From NCBI GenBank assembly GCA_963785255.1, contig CAWAUR010000013.1:1017490-1081489 (forward strand): 64,000 nucleotides of DNA, read 5' to 3'. The translations under genes and the position numbers were made by a program. Below, in pieces: positions 1-7,822 of the stretch; within the stretch, counting starts at the first letter, position 1, and each line of letters begins with the position of its first letter. Source of the DNA: Bog-159 sp963785255 (lineage in GTDB: Bacteria; Acidobacteriota; Terriglobia; Bryobacterales; Bryobacteraceae). A model generated the notes under the pieces. It had not been told where the DNA came from and did not search any database. It saw only the letters and a list, made by a program, of their open reading frames with translations.

Positions 1-104
1 GCATGGCAGAAGATTGCGAGTAGGAGCAGCGGGCCGACTGAGCGCATCAGTACAGCAGCCTACCGCAGGCGCCCTGTTTACTACCATGGATCGTAGGCCA
101 CCAA

Positions 105-187
105 GACCGCTCCCTGACGGTCGCAGCTCTGTATATGTCGCGGCTCCGTAAGGATGTTACCGAGCCGCGACCGTTAGGAAGCGGTCT
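105..187. repeat. Interspersed palindromic repeat, family 1 (copy 1)
   Basis: Long imperfect inverted repeat. One arm begins GACCGCTCCCTGACGGTCGC and the other ends with its near complement, with a TCGCGGCTC-type core. The same unit recurs at 13074-13155 and 17444-17528. Bases 1-282 otherwise contain no gene I can support. Confidence 0.8.
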
Positions 188-282
188 CCCCAGCGCCTCC
201 AGGTGGCCCCCCAGCATGGCCATCGCTTTGGGTTAGGCTAGTCAGTGTAGCCCCAAATCCAAATCACGAAGGAGACCAACCA

Positions 283-810
283 ATGACCAAGTGCGTTTTG
301 CTTTGCGCCGCCCTCGCCATGACGGCCAGCCTCAGTTTTGCGCAGAAAAGCCCGCCCGCCGAGACCGCGGTAACCATCGCGGGGAAGACCATCAAGATCA
401 AATACTCGGCGCCATCCGTGCGCGGCAGGAAAATCTTCGGCGACGGCGGTCTCGTCTCGCACGACAAGACCTACCCCGTTTGGCGCGCGGGCGCCAACTC
501 GGCCACGGCGCTGCACACCGACGCCGACCTGGATATCGAGGGCCTGAACGTTCCGGCCGGCGATTACACGCTGTTCGCCAAAGTCGGCGATCCCGACCAC
601 TGGGAATTGATCGTCAGCAAAGCCACCGGCGAATGGGGCCTGGCCTACGATCCGGCGAAGGATCTGGGCCATGTGAAGATGCGGATGTCCAAGCCTTCGG
701 CGCCCATCGAAATCTATAAGATGACGCTTTCGGAAACCGGCGACCATGCGGGCACGCTGCAGCTCGAATGGGCCGACCACATCGCGTCCGTTTCGTTCAA
801 GGTGAAGTGA
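283..810 (+). CDS. DUF2911-family secreted protein
   Basis: 175 residues. The N-terminus is a Sec signal peptide (MTKCVLLCAALAMTASLSFAQ) with probable cleavage after SFA. The body matches the DUF2911 pattern as I know it: SAPSVRGRKIFG near the start, then YPVWRAGANSATAL, a PAGDYTLFA strand, and a closing LQLEWADHIASVSFKV. DUF2911 proteins are small beta-rich exported proteins of unknown function common in Acidobacteriota and Bacteroidota. The upstream AAGGAGACC gives a good ribosome-binding site ahead of ATG 283. It stands alone, 95 nt before the next gene. Confidence 0.85.
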   Translation: MTKCVLLCAALAMTASLSFAQKSPPAETAVTIAGKTIKIKYSAPSVRGRKIFGDGGLVSHDKTYPVWRAGANSATALHTDADLDIEGLNVPAGDYTLFAKVGDPDHWELIVSKATGEWGLAYDPAKDLGHVKMRMSKPSAPIEIYKMTLSETGDHAGTLQLEWADHIASVSFKVK

Positions 811-905
811 CCGGCCGCGAGCCGCGGCGCGGCCCCCGCTGCAACCGCTTTCGGATCACGCGCTTGCCGGAACATTCCGGTTTAGCGTAACGTATCAATT
901 TACGG

Positions 906-1361
906 ATGCCATTTTGCAGCCAATGCGGGAAACAGGTGGACGCGCGGGACGTGTACTGCGCGAAGTGCGGCGCGCGGCAGCCGGTCAGCCCCACGCCGCC
1001 GGTGGTCGACCCGTTTGCGTCCATCACGCCGCGCACGGCTTCGGTGCTTTGCTACATTCCTGGACTCGGCTGGGTTTGCTCGATTATCGTGCTGGCTTCG
1101 GAACGTTTTCGCGCCGACCGGACGGTCCGCTTTCACGCGTTTCAAGGGCTGTATCTGTTCGTGGCGTACCTGATCGAGGAGTGGGTGCTGAAGCCCATGT
1201 TTTGGGCCGTCAGCCACGCGTCGCATCTGCCGATCAACGGATTGATTGAGGCGGTGTTGTTCGGCGTGTCGATATTCATGATCATCAAGGCCAGCCGGGA
1301 TGAAATGTTTTCGCTGCCGATTATCGGCGAGTTGGCGGCGAAGTCGGTTTCCGAGCGTTGA
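906..1361 (+). CDS. Zinc-ribbon membrane protein (DUF4870-like)
   Basis: 151 residues. It opens with a double-CxxC zinc ribbon (CSQCGKQVDARDVYCAKCG, residues 4-22), then a proline-rich linker and a hydrophobic part with about three membrane segments (ASVLCYIPGLGWVCSIIVL, FQGLYLFVAYLIEEWVL, LIEAVLFGVSIFMIIKA). The RTVRFHAFQGLYLF stretch is typical of DUF4870/TMEM-like small membrane proteins. Function unknown; probably an inner-membrane protein with a cytoplasmic zinc ribbon. No clear Shine-Dalgarno precedes ATG 906. Confidence 0.75.
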   Translation: MPFCSQCGKQVDARDVYCAKCGARQPVSPTPPVVDPFASITPRTASVLCYIPGLGWVCSIIVLASERFRADRTVRFHAFQGLYLFVAYLIEEWVLKPMFWAVSHASHLPINGLIEAVLFGVSIFMIIKASRDEMFSLPIIGELAAKSVSER

Positions 1362-1406
1362 GTCGTGGGGCGGCCTGGCGGCAGCCCCTTTCAGGTGCGC
1401 GGGCGG

Positions 1407-2504
1407 CTAAGGCATGCCGGTTCCGATCTGTACCCAACTGGAGCAAGCGATCCCTTTCTTGGGCGTGGTGAGTGTGGAGAGCACCCCTACTTTGCCTTCC
1501 GCGGTCAGTGGCGCGGTTTTGGAAATGGCGGTCGGCGAGTCCGTTATTGGCTGCGGCGCGGAGTACAAGAGTTGCATGTTGTTCTGATAGACCAGCCAAA
1601 TGTTCCAAGTGGTAGCGTAGGTGTTCTCAACGGTGAAATCCATGGTCAAGGTACCCGAGGCGTAGCTGAGGGCGTCCTTCAAGGAACAAGTGGACGGCAC
1701 GGGGCACTCTCCGGCGACGCACGACACTTCGATCGTGTACGTGGCTGTCCCGTCGTAGCCGGCGGCGAAGAGAAACGCCATGCTGGTGCCGTCCTCAGAC
1801 GGCGTGAAAGTGATGTGGATGACGGTATCGCCCCCGGCAATGTTGGTGCACCCCGATCCATTTGCCGGTATGCTGCCGTCGGGCTGATACACGATCATGC
1901 ACAGGTCATGGGAGGGGCTGCCGGTAAGCATGGCGGACGCTTCATATACGCCGGTGGTTTGGGCCGCGAAAGTGAAGGCATTCGAGTCTGTCAGCTCCGC
2001 GATGTCGCCGTCGACCACCTTTGCAAGCGTGATTGCTTCCGCGTTTGGTGGAAACGGATAGAGACGTTCCAGCGACAGCGCGTAGTTGAGCGTGGCAGTA
2101 GAAGTTTCGGTTACGTCCACCGTATAGCTGCCGGTCGCCGTGAGCTTCTGGGGCGCGGGCACGATAGAGATGTCACCCCCGGCAATATTGGTGCACCCGA
2201 GGGGGGTCTTCGCCAAGCTGGGACTGTAGAGCGTCAAGCAGATGTCGATCGGGGCGGAGCCATTTATGGCTACGGCAAGCTGGTAGGTATCCCCGCTGGT
2301 TCCAGTGAATACAAAGGAATCGACATCGCCAACATTGTAAAGGTTGCAGTTGGGGCCTATGATGACCTGGCCATCGCCGAGGGACACGTTGGTGGCGGGC
2401 TCGCTGGGACAGTCCTTGGTCCCCGCCAGTGCGGTACTTGGGACGAGCATGAGCGTGAATAGCGCGGCCGACAGGGGCAGCGCGGAATAGGTGAATACTC
2501 GCAT
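1407..2504 (-). CDS. Secreted protein with two pre-peptidase-like beta domains
   Basis: 365 residues with a signal peptide at the N-terminus (cleavage near STALAG). Two similar halves each contain a 'D(S/N)F.FT...G.Y' segment and a GCTNIAGGD motif, resembling bacterial pre-peptidase C-terminal (PPC) beta-sandwich domains. The C-terminal ~100 residues contain 'TMDFTVENTYATTWNIWLVY', which looks like a third beta domain. Several cysteines suggest disulfides. No catalytic motif is visible. A long open frame on the other strand (1365-2462) has no signal peptide or recognisable domain and is a shadow. Confidence 0.65.
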   Translation of the reverse strand: MRVFTYSALPLSAALFTLMLVPSTALAGTKDCPSEPATNVSLGDGQVIIGPNCNLYNVGDVDSFVFTGTSGDTYQLAVAINGSAPIDICLTLYSPSLAKTPLGCTNIAGGDISIVPAPQKLTATGSYTVDVTETSTATLNYALSLERLYPFPPNAEAITLAKVVDGDIAELTDSNAFTFAAQTTGVYEASAMLTGSPSHDLCMIVYQPDGSIPANGSGCTNIAGGDTVIHITFTPSEDGTSMAFLFAAGYDGTATYTIEVSCVAGECPVPSTCSLKDALSYASGTLTMDFTVENTYATTWNIWLVYQNNMQLLYSAPQPITDSPTAISKTAPLTAEGKVGVLSTLTTPKKGIACSSWVQIGTGMP

Positions 2505-2763
2505 GATGTTCTCCTTGAGCGGGATTCCATCTTGAAACCCAGCGCCGGAGTATTATAGCAGTTTGTAAACGCTGCCGCGCTCTGTTCAGGTCAGTCACGA
2601 TTTTGCCAGCGACCGGCAGAATTCACAGGAGTTGGAGGTGCACGCAACTCGATGACGTGCCGCTTTGGGGTGGTCACTTCAGTTGTGCGGTAGTCGCCCC
2701 GTAAGGACGGTCGTCGATGGGGGGCTGAAATGCCGGCTGTGGCCAGGATTGGCCGCCCCACAA

Positions 2764-3417
2764 TTAGAGCAACAGCTTAGCCCATGGAGCCCTCGCGCAG
2801 GCGCGGAATTCCATGATGGGCATGCCGCGGCGTTGCAGCCACAGCCAGTAATCGTTGCGCAGATCGGCCCAGAAGTTGGACGCGGCCGATGGATTTTTAA
2901 GCGTGTCTAACGTGAATTGGTGGGCGTATTCGTGCGGCAGCGTGGTGGCGCGCGCGTCCTTCAGCCCCAGAAACGTTTTATAGAAGGGATCGCCACCGGA
3001 GCGGCGCGAGGGCGCCCGCGGGCCCATGGAAACGCCTCCCGTACGGTCGCGGTCGATATCGTATCCCAGCGTATCGGTGACAAACAAATTGATGGCGTCG
3101 CGCGCCAGAAATTGCGACGGGATTTCCGAATAGCCTTGCTGGCGCAGGTAGGCGTCTTCGCGCACGCGGACCTCGAAGAGAATGCCGCTGACGGCGTATT
3201 CGCGGCGCGCTTTCTCCTGATAACTGTGGAATAGCGCGCGTTCGGTTTCGGTGAGTCCCTTGGCGGAGTGCGCGCCACGGTCGAACAGGACCTCGACGGC
3301 GATGAGGAGCGGCCGTCGCGAGCTTGGTTTTTGCGCCGCCAACAGCGCGCCTTCCGCGACGCTCGCGGCGATGAACGCGCGCCGGGAGAAGCGGTTGCAA
3401 TTCGCCGTCAAAATCAT
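2764..3417 (-). CDS. Exported HExxH-type putative metalloprotein
   Basis: 217 residues. The start resembles a Tat or lipoprotein-like leader (FSRRAFIAASVAEGALLAA). The only clear motif is HEYAH about 50 residues from the C-terminus (TLPHEYAHQFTLDTL), a HExxH zinc-binding helix, so a secreted metallopeptidase-like fold is plausible. I do not see a convincing third zinc ligand and the protein is short for a full peptidase. Bases 2505-2763 upstream of its stop hold no gene that I can see. Confidence 0.5.
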   Translation of the reverse strand: MILTANCNRFSRRAFIAASVAEGALLAAQKPSSRRPLLIAVEVLFDRGAHSAKGLTETERALFHSYQEKARREYAVSGILFEVRVREDAYLRQQGYSEIPSQFLARDAINLFVTDTLGYDIDRDRTGGVSMGPRAPSRRSGGDPFYKTFLGLKDARATTLPHEYAHQFTLDTLKNPSAASNFWADLRNDYWLWLQRRGMPIMEFRACARAPWAKLLL

Positions 3418-3424
3418 GTGCTAA

Positions 3425-3502
3425 TTGTGGGGCAGGCTCACGGCCTGCGGCGGCCTCGCAGGCCGCCGGCTTGCTCTTGGACAGGCCAGGAGGCCTGTCC
3501 TA
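3425..3502. repeat. Interspersed palindromic repeats, families 2 and 3
   Basis: A GTGGGGCAGGCTCACGGCCT unit (family 2, REP-like) is followed by GGACAGGCCAGGAGGCCTGT (family 3). Both are self-complementary. Family 2 recurs at about 7089, 7473/9163, 13900, 24285, 38031 and 39640; family 3 at 24250, 24391 and 39541. Confidence 0.75.
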
Positions 3503-4897
3503 CTGCGCGCTGAAGGTGGTCCACGGACGTGACGGCATGTCGCGCAGCACGGGCCGCTGCCAGGCGAATTCGCCATGCTTGCGCAGGTGCTCGGCGGCCT
3601 TGAATCCCAGTCCGCAGGAGTGGCCCAGCGCGGCGCGCATGGTCATGGCTTCGGCCATGGCGGCGTCCGACACCTTGTTCTGCACGGCTCCGGTGGGCGC
3701 GTATGGCCCCACCCAGGGCAGATCGCCGCGCGACGATCTGTCCACGTGCCCGCACAACGTGCGCTCATCGGGATCGGTTTTGTTTTCGAAGGTATCCACG
3801 TGGTCGGCCAGGAAACGCTGGGCGGCATCCGCGTCGATCTTGCCCTTGTTCTGCTCCATGAGCTGCAGCCAGCGCACGTGCCGCGAGTTGGCGCTATCGC
3901 TGGCGTTCTTCGGGTCGAAATCGGTCTCCTCGCGGATCAGGTTCTCGTTCGCGGGGAAGTTCGACCCCACAAAGAAACCGTCGCGCGTACGTTCCAGCGT
4001 TACGTTCTTGAGGCCCAGTTCCAGGCTGGCGACCTCGTTGGTTTTGCGGTCGGCCACCAGCCAGGTGTTGGCGTAGCCGCCGTTGTTGCCCTCTTTCATG
4101 ATGCGCGCGAAATCGTCGATGGAAGCCGCGTATTGCATGGCTTTGCGGGCGCGCACGAATTCGGGAATGCCGTTGGGATCGAAGCCGGCGAAATGGCTGA
4201 TGGTGGTTTCGGTGATCATGATGCCGGCCGAATTAATCCCGAAATCGTCGCCGCTGTGAATCAGTCCAGCCATGCCGTCCATGATCATATGATTGCCCTG
4301 CGCGGGCACGATATCGAAGATAATATTCCAACGCTCGCCGGTCTGATAGCTGGTCCAGTTATTGTGTGCGATCACCACGCGGCCGTCTTTGGTGTAACTG
4401 CCGGTAGCTACGAAGGCGCTGCAATGTTCGGCGGTGGCCGGCGCCGAGGGAAGGCCATGCTGCTTGGCGTCCCACTTATCGAAGTAAGGAAACTCCAGCC
4501 AGGCGTTGAGCGCGACGATATCCCACACATCGAGCTTGACGCCGCGGGCGGCCGCACCCTCGGCGACGCCCTGCAATTCGGCGCGGTATTCGGCTTCCAC
4601 GTGCGGCCAGAGCACGGTCTGCGCCTTATCGCGGAAGAACTGCCACGGGTGCTTTTCCTCGTGCACCGTTTCGAGCTTCACGGTGGCCAGCGTATCGCGA
4701 ATTTCCGGCGCCAACAGGTAGCCATGCTGATATCCGATGTCAGACGGGCTGCCTTCCAGATGCACCCAGATCCAGCCGTTTTGTTCAGCGTGGCGGGCGG
4801 CGTGTTTGAGGCGCGTATCGAGTTGAGGTTCGCGGGAGGCTAGCAGAAGGGCCAGCCCCATAAGGGAAACAGACAGCAAGACAGCAGTTCGACGCAT
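3500..4897 (-). CDS. C45 / phospholipase B-like hydrolase (Ntn fold)
   Basis: I start it at ATG 4897, giving 465 residues, not the longer frame from 4936, because a signal-like MRRTAVLLSVSLMGLALLLA follows immediately and a TATAAT box lies 6 nt upstream. The sequence fits the acyl-coenzyme A:6-aminopenicillanic acid acyltransferase / phospholipase B-like Ntn hydrolases: GSPSDIGYQHGYLL early, then AEHCSAFVATGS with Cys159 as the probable autoprocessing nucleophile, AHNNW and GINSAGIMITETT. Probably periplasmic. Substrate unknown. It is transcribed divergently from selD. Confidence 0.75.
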   Translation of the reverse strand: MRRTAVLLSVSLMGLALLLASREPQLDTRLKHAARHAEQNGWIWVHLEGSPSDIGYQHGYLLAPEIRDTLATVKLETVHEEKHPWQFFRDKAQTVLWPHVEAEYRAELQGVAEGAAARGVKLDVWDIVALNAWLEFPYFDKWDAKQHGLPSAPATAEHCSAFVATGSYTKDGRVVIAHNNWTSYQTGERWNIIFDIVPAQGNHMIMDGMAGLIHSGDDFGINSAGIMITETTISHFAGFDPNGIPEFVRARKAMQYAASIDDFARIMKEGNNGGYANTWLVADRKTNEVASLELGLKNVTLERTRDGFFVGSNFPANENLIREETDFDPKNASDSANSRHVRWLQLMEQNKGKIDADAAQRFLADHVDTFENKTDPDERTLCGHVDRSSRGDLPWVGPYAPTGAVQNKVSDAAMAEAMTMRAALGHSCGLGFKAAEHLRKHGEFAWQRPVLRDMPSRPWTTFSAQ

Positions 4898-4901
4898 CCC
4901 G

Positions 4902-4910
4902 CTATTATAG
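4902..4910. promoter_or_regulatory. Overlapping divergent -10 element for the C45 gene and selD
   Basis: The near-palindrome CTATTATAG lies between the two divergent starts (4897 minus, 4916 plus). Read on plus, TATTAT (4903-4908) lies 7 nt before ATG 4916. Read on minus, TATAAT (4909-4904) lies 6 nt before the ATG at 4897. Neither gene has room for a Shine-Dalgarno, so both transcripts would be leaderless. No clear -35 hexamers. Prediction from sequence only. Confidence 0.5.
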
Positions 4911-4915
4911 TAAAA

Positions 4916-5932
4916 ATGCCTCAGTTGACGGCACATGTGAAAGCGGCGGGTTGAGCGTCGAAACTAAGTCCAAAGGTATTGGACCGGGTATTGGCGGCAA
5001 TTCCGCGCGTGGAGAATAAAAACGTGCTGGTGGGCTTCGAAACGGCCGACGACGCCGGAGTCTACCAGTTGACGGCGGAGCTTGCCCTGGTGCAGACGGT
5101 GGATTTTTTCACGCCCATCGTGGACGATCCGTTCACCTTCGGCGCGATTGCCGCGGCCAATTCCTTGAGCGATGTGTACGCCATGGGCGGGCGGCCGATT
5201 TCGGCGCTGTCGATCCTGGCGTATCCTGCGAAGGGCGATCTGGACGATCTGGAAGCGATTCTGAAGGGCGGCGCGGAGAAGATGCGCGAGGCGGATTGTG
5301 CGGTGTTGGGCGGGCACAGCGTGGCGGACGATGAAATCAAGTTCGGCTACTCAGTGACCGGCACGGTGCATCCGGCGCGGGTGAAGGCGAATGCGGGGGC
5401 GCGCGCGGGCGATGTGCTGGTGTTCACCAAGCGGCTGGGCACGGGCGTGATTTCGACGGCGCTGAAACGCGGCATCGCGCGCGAGGCGGATGTGGCTGTG
5501 TCCATCGCATCCATGCTGACCCTGAATCGCGCGGCGTGCGAGGCCATGCTGGCGTATGATGTGCACGGCTGCACGGATATCACCGGATTCGGCCTGATCG
5601 GGCATGCGCGGGGGATGGCGATGGCCAGTGCCGTGACGCTGGAGATCGACATCGATCGCGTGCGGTTTCTGCCGGGCGCTTTGGAATATGCGCGGTTGGG
5701 CGCGATTCCGGGCGGATTGAAAAACAATCGCGAATTCGCTTCGTGCGCGGTGGAAACGGCGCGTGCGCTGCCGGCGGAGGTGGAGGATTTGTTGTACGAT
5801 CCGCAGACTTCGGGTGGGCTGCTGATCTCATTGCCTGAGGCGGATGCGGCAGCCTTGGTGGACGGGTTCGCGGATGCATATATTATCGGACGGGTGACGC
5901 CGCGGCAGCCGAAACCAATCGGACTGATATGA
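4916..5932 (+). CDS. selD: Selenide, water dikinase, selenocysteine-containing
   Basis: SelD makes selenophosphate from selenide and ATP. An apparent open frame begins only at TTG 4979, but the same frame extends back to ATG 4916 through one TGA at 4952-4954. It then reads MPQLTAHVKAAG-U-ASKLSPKVL, which is the SelD active-site motif G(C/U)xxK with Sec13 and the catalytic Lys16. The rest is canonical: DDAGVYQL, GGHSVADDEIKFGYSVTG, TDITGFGLIGHA and DPQTSGGLL. Full length would be 338 residues. The stop overlaps the pyrF start (ATGA). Neither selA nor selB is in the window, so the organism must encode them elsewhere if this reading is right. Confidence 0.9.
4952..4990 (+). promoter_or_regulatory. 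UGA Sec codon and bSECIS-like hairpin in selD
   Basis: TGA 4952-4954 is followed by a hairpin: GTCCA (4968-4972) pairs perfectly with TGGAC (4980-4984) around the loop AAGGTAT. The loop lies about 19 nt after the UGA and carries GGU, as expected for SelB-recognised bacterial SECIS elements (apical loop roughly 16-37 nt downstream with a G near its start). Only five base pairs are evident, so folding was judged by eye. Confidence 0.6.
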
Positions 5933-6621
5933 CGAACAATCCTATTATTGTGGCCCTCGACGTAGACTCCGCGGCCGAAGCGCGCGCGCTGGTGGCGCGG
6001 CTGGGCGAGCGCATCGGATTCTATAAAGTCGGTATGGAATTGTATGCGGCGGCCGGCATGAATTTCGTGCGCGAGTTACTCGGTCAAGGTAAGCAGGTGT
6101 TTCTCGATCAGAAATATTACGACATCGGCGAGACGGTGAAGCGCGCGGTGCGGGTAGCGGCGAGAAGCGGCGTCGACTTACTCACGGTGCATGGCAGCAG
6201 CCAGGTGATGCGTGCGGCGCGGGAAGGTCGCGGCGATGCGCTGACCAAGTTGCTGGCAATCACTGTGCTGACCAGTTTCGATCAGCAGGATCTGGCCGAC
6301 ATGGGATACGACTGCGCCATCGCGGATCTGGTGTCGCTGCGTGTGCGCAAGGCCATGGAAGCGGGAATGGATGGCCTGGTATGCTCGCCGCTGGATGTAG
6401 CGGCAGTGCGCGCGCAGGCTGGCCCAAGGGCGATCCTGGTGACGCCGGGAGTGCGGTCGGGCGGCGCGCCGCAGGGCGATCAGAAGCGCGTGGCCACGCC
6501 TGCGGAGGCGATCGCGAACGGCGCGGATTACGTGGTGATGGGGCGGCAGATTACGCGCGCGGCGGATCCAGCGGAAGAGGCGGCGCGGGTGATGGAAGAG
6601 ATCGCCGGCGTGCGTGTCTAA
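5929..6621 (+). CDS. pyrF: Orotidine 5'-phosphate decarboxylase
   Basis: 230 residues, the usual length. It catalyses the last step of UMP synthesis. The first strand IIVALDVDSAAEA, the catalytic segment FLDQKYYDIGETV (Asp/Lys tetrad region), VTPGVR and the phosphate-binding ADYVVMGRQITRAADP are all present and in order. The ATG overlaps the selD stop by 4 nt, implying translational coupling; the yfcE-like gene follows after 6 nt. Confidence 0.95.
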   Translation: MTNNPIIVALDVDSAAEARALVARLGERIGFYKVGMELYAAAGMNFVRELLGQGKQVFLDQKYYDIGETVKRAVRVAARSGVDLLTVHGSSQVMRAAREGRGDALTKLLAITVLTSFDQQDLADMGYDCAIADLVSLRVRKAMEAGMDGLVCSPLDVAAVRAQAGPRAILVTPGVRSGGAPQGDQKRVATPAEAIANGADYVVMGRQITRAADPAEEAARVMEEIAGVRV

Positions 6622-6627
6622 CCAAGC

Positions 6628-7086
6628 ATGCCGGTAATCGGGTTGATCTCGGACACGCATGGCCTGCTGCGTCCCGAGGCGTTGCAGGCGTTAGCGGGAT
6701 CGGATCTGATCATTCATGCGGGCGATGTGGGGAAGCCCGAAATCCTGGACGCTCTTCGCGCGGTCGCTCCGGTGGCGGCGGTTCGCGGGAACGTGGATAC
6801 GGGTGCGTGGGCTGCGGCGCTGCCTGCTACCGCGGTCGCCGAAGCCGGCGGGGTCCTGATTTATGTGCTGCACGATTTGAATGAGTTGGATTTGAATCCG
6901 GCGGCGGCGGGATTCGCGATGGTGGTCAGCGGGCATTCGCATAAGCCTGGAAGTACAGAACACGATGGCGTGCGGTATGTGAATCCGGGCAGCGCGGGTC
7001 CGCGGCGGTTCAAGCTTCCGGTGACAGTGGCGCGGGTGGATCTAAGTCGCCAGCCGTGGGAGGTCGAATTCGTCAAGTTGGCCTAA
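6628..7086 (+). CDS. YfcE/MJ0936-family metallophosphoesterase
   Basis: 152 residues. It shows the full set of calcineurin-like phosphodiesterase motifs in short form: GLISDTHG, IIHAGDVG, VRGNVD, VVSGHSHKP and YVNPGSAGPRR. Family members are small Mn-dependent phosphodiesterases with broad in vitro activity; the physiological substrate is not clear. Third gene of the selD-pyrF run, 6 nt after pyrF. Confidence 0.9.
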   Translation: MPVIGLISDTHGLLRPEALQALAGSDLIIHAGDVGKPEILDALRAVAPVAAVRGNVDTGAWAAALPATAVAEAGGVLIYVLHDLNELDLNPAAAGFAMVVSGHSHKPGSTEHDGVRYVNPGSAGPRRFKLPVTVARVDLSRQPWEVEFVKLA

Positions 7087-7088
7087 AT

Positions 7089-7138
7089 TCTGGGGCGGCC
7101 TACGAGGCCTCCGCAGGCTGGGAGCCTGCCCCACAATT
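7089..7138. repeat. Interspersed palindromic repeat, family 2
   Basis: CTGGGGCGGCCTACGAGGCC followed by GGCTGGGAGCCTGCCCCACA. It sits between the convergent yfcE-like gene and the nucleotidyltransferase pseudogene. Confidence 0.75.
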
Positions 7139-7444
7139 TCGGCATAGATCACCGACGCATCGCGAATGACATCTTCCCGGAAGTGCCGGCTTAGGTCCAT
7201 GGGCGTTCTCAAATCGATTTTGCGACCGTCCAGGAGCCGGCTTAGCTCATCTTGAATATCGGCCAGGCGGAAAAACCCGACGCGTTCTTGGGGCCGGAAC
7301 TCTACTAGCTAGGACATCGACATCGCTGCCATCCGAAAAGCGGTGGGTCAGCACGGAACCGAACAGGGCAAGCTTCCGAATGCCGTAGCGGCGGCACAAG
7401 TCGGCGAGCTCTGCTGCGGGGATATCGATGTGAGCGACTGTCAT
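7129..7444 (-). pseudogene. Nucleotidyltransferase (MNT-type), broken by a 4-bp duplication
   Basis: The frame from ATG 7444 encodes a minimal nucleotidyltransferase: LALFGSVLTHRFSDGSDVDVL, with the GSx(n)DxD metal motif. Immediately after DVDVL the reading frame is lost at CTAGCTAG (7305-7312). Removing one CTAG restores VEFRPQERVGFF...DIQDELSRLLDGRKIDL...HFREDVIRDASVIYAE, the normal family continuation. The gene therefore carries a tandem 4-bp duplication. Such proteins often pair with HEPN partners; none is seen here. The end is approximate because the last codons run into the flanking repeat. Confidence 0.8.
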
Positions 7445-7472
7445 GCTTTTTCAAGTATGACGTACGGAAATG

Positions 7473-7511
7473 CCAATAGGCGGCCTACGAGGCCGCCGCA
7501 GGCCGGGTGCC
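7473..7511. repeat. Palindromic repeat family 2, left part (split by the IS)
   Basis: GGCGGCCTACGAGGCCGCCG...GGCCGGGTGCC. The missing right part (GGCCGGGTGCCTGCCCCGC) is at 9163-9181. Joining the two at the 11-bp duplication recreates the usual family-2 unit. Confidence 0.8.
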
Positions 7512-7520
7512 CAATGCCAC

Positions 7521-7799
7521 TTAGTTTTCTCCCGATAGAGGCCGGTCATCGCCGGCAATCCGCTGAAAACGGAACCGGTTACGGATGTTTCGGTTGAAGT
7601 AACTGCCTTTAGAGTCGGCCGCCAATAGTTGCTGGAGGCAATCCAAGGGGACGTCGAAGTAACGGTAGCGGGTACCGTCACGGAATTCCACCTCTAGCCA
7701 GGATTGATCTCGGCGGTATACCACTCCCGCCAGGGAGTCGGACTGAAGGGCGCAACGCAGCATGGAACCGGAATCTACTCCTACCGTAGCGTAAAACAT
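7521..7799 (-). CDS. KTSC-domain protein carried in the IS
   Basis: 92 residues, almost entirely one KTSC domain: an SGSML start, LEVEFRDGTRYRYFDVP, and the signature SKGSYFNRNIRNRFRF near the C-terminus. KTSC domains are short, of unknown function, and often found beside or fused to nucleic-acid-related proteins. The gene lies wholly inside the IS between the left inverted repeat and the transposase, transcribed divergently; its stop is within the inverted repeat, so it moves with the element. Confidence 0.8.
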   Translation of the reverse strand: MFYATVGVDSGSMLRCALQSDSLAGVVYRRDQSWLEVEFRDGTRYRYFDVPLDCLQQLLAADSKGSYFNRNIRNRFRFQRIAGDDRPLSGEN

Positions 7800-7819
7800 T
7801 TCATTTGGTATATGTTTTA
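7792..7819. promoter_or_regulatory. Inverted repeat between the divergent IS genes
   Basis: TAAAACAT (7792-7799) and ATGTTTTA (7812-7819) are perfect 8-bp arms 12 bp apart. They span the start of the KTSC gene (ATG 7799-7797) and the region just before the transposase ATG at 7823. It is placed as an operator would be, but no regulator is known. Confidence 0.4.
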
Positions 7820-7822
7820 GCT

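Noticed and set aside
1365..2462. 365-codon open frame on plus
   Set aside because: Opposite to a gene with a clear signal peptide and repeated beta domains; the product is low-complexity G/R-rich with no motif.
3575..4843. 422-codon open frame on plus
   Set aside because: Antisense shadow of the C45 hydrolase, which has the family motifs.
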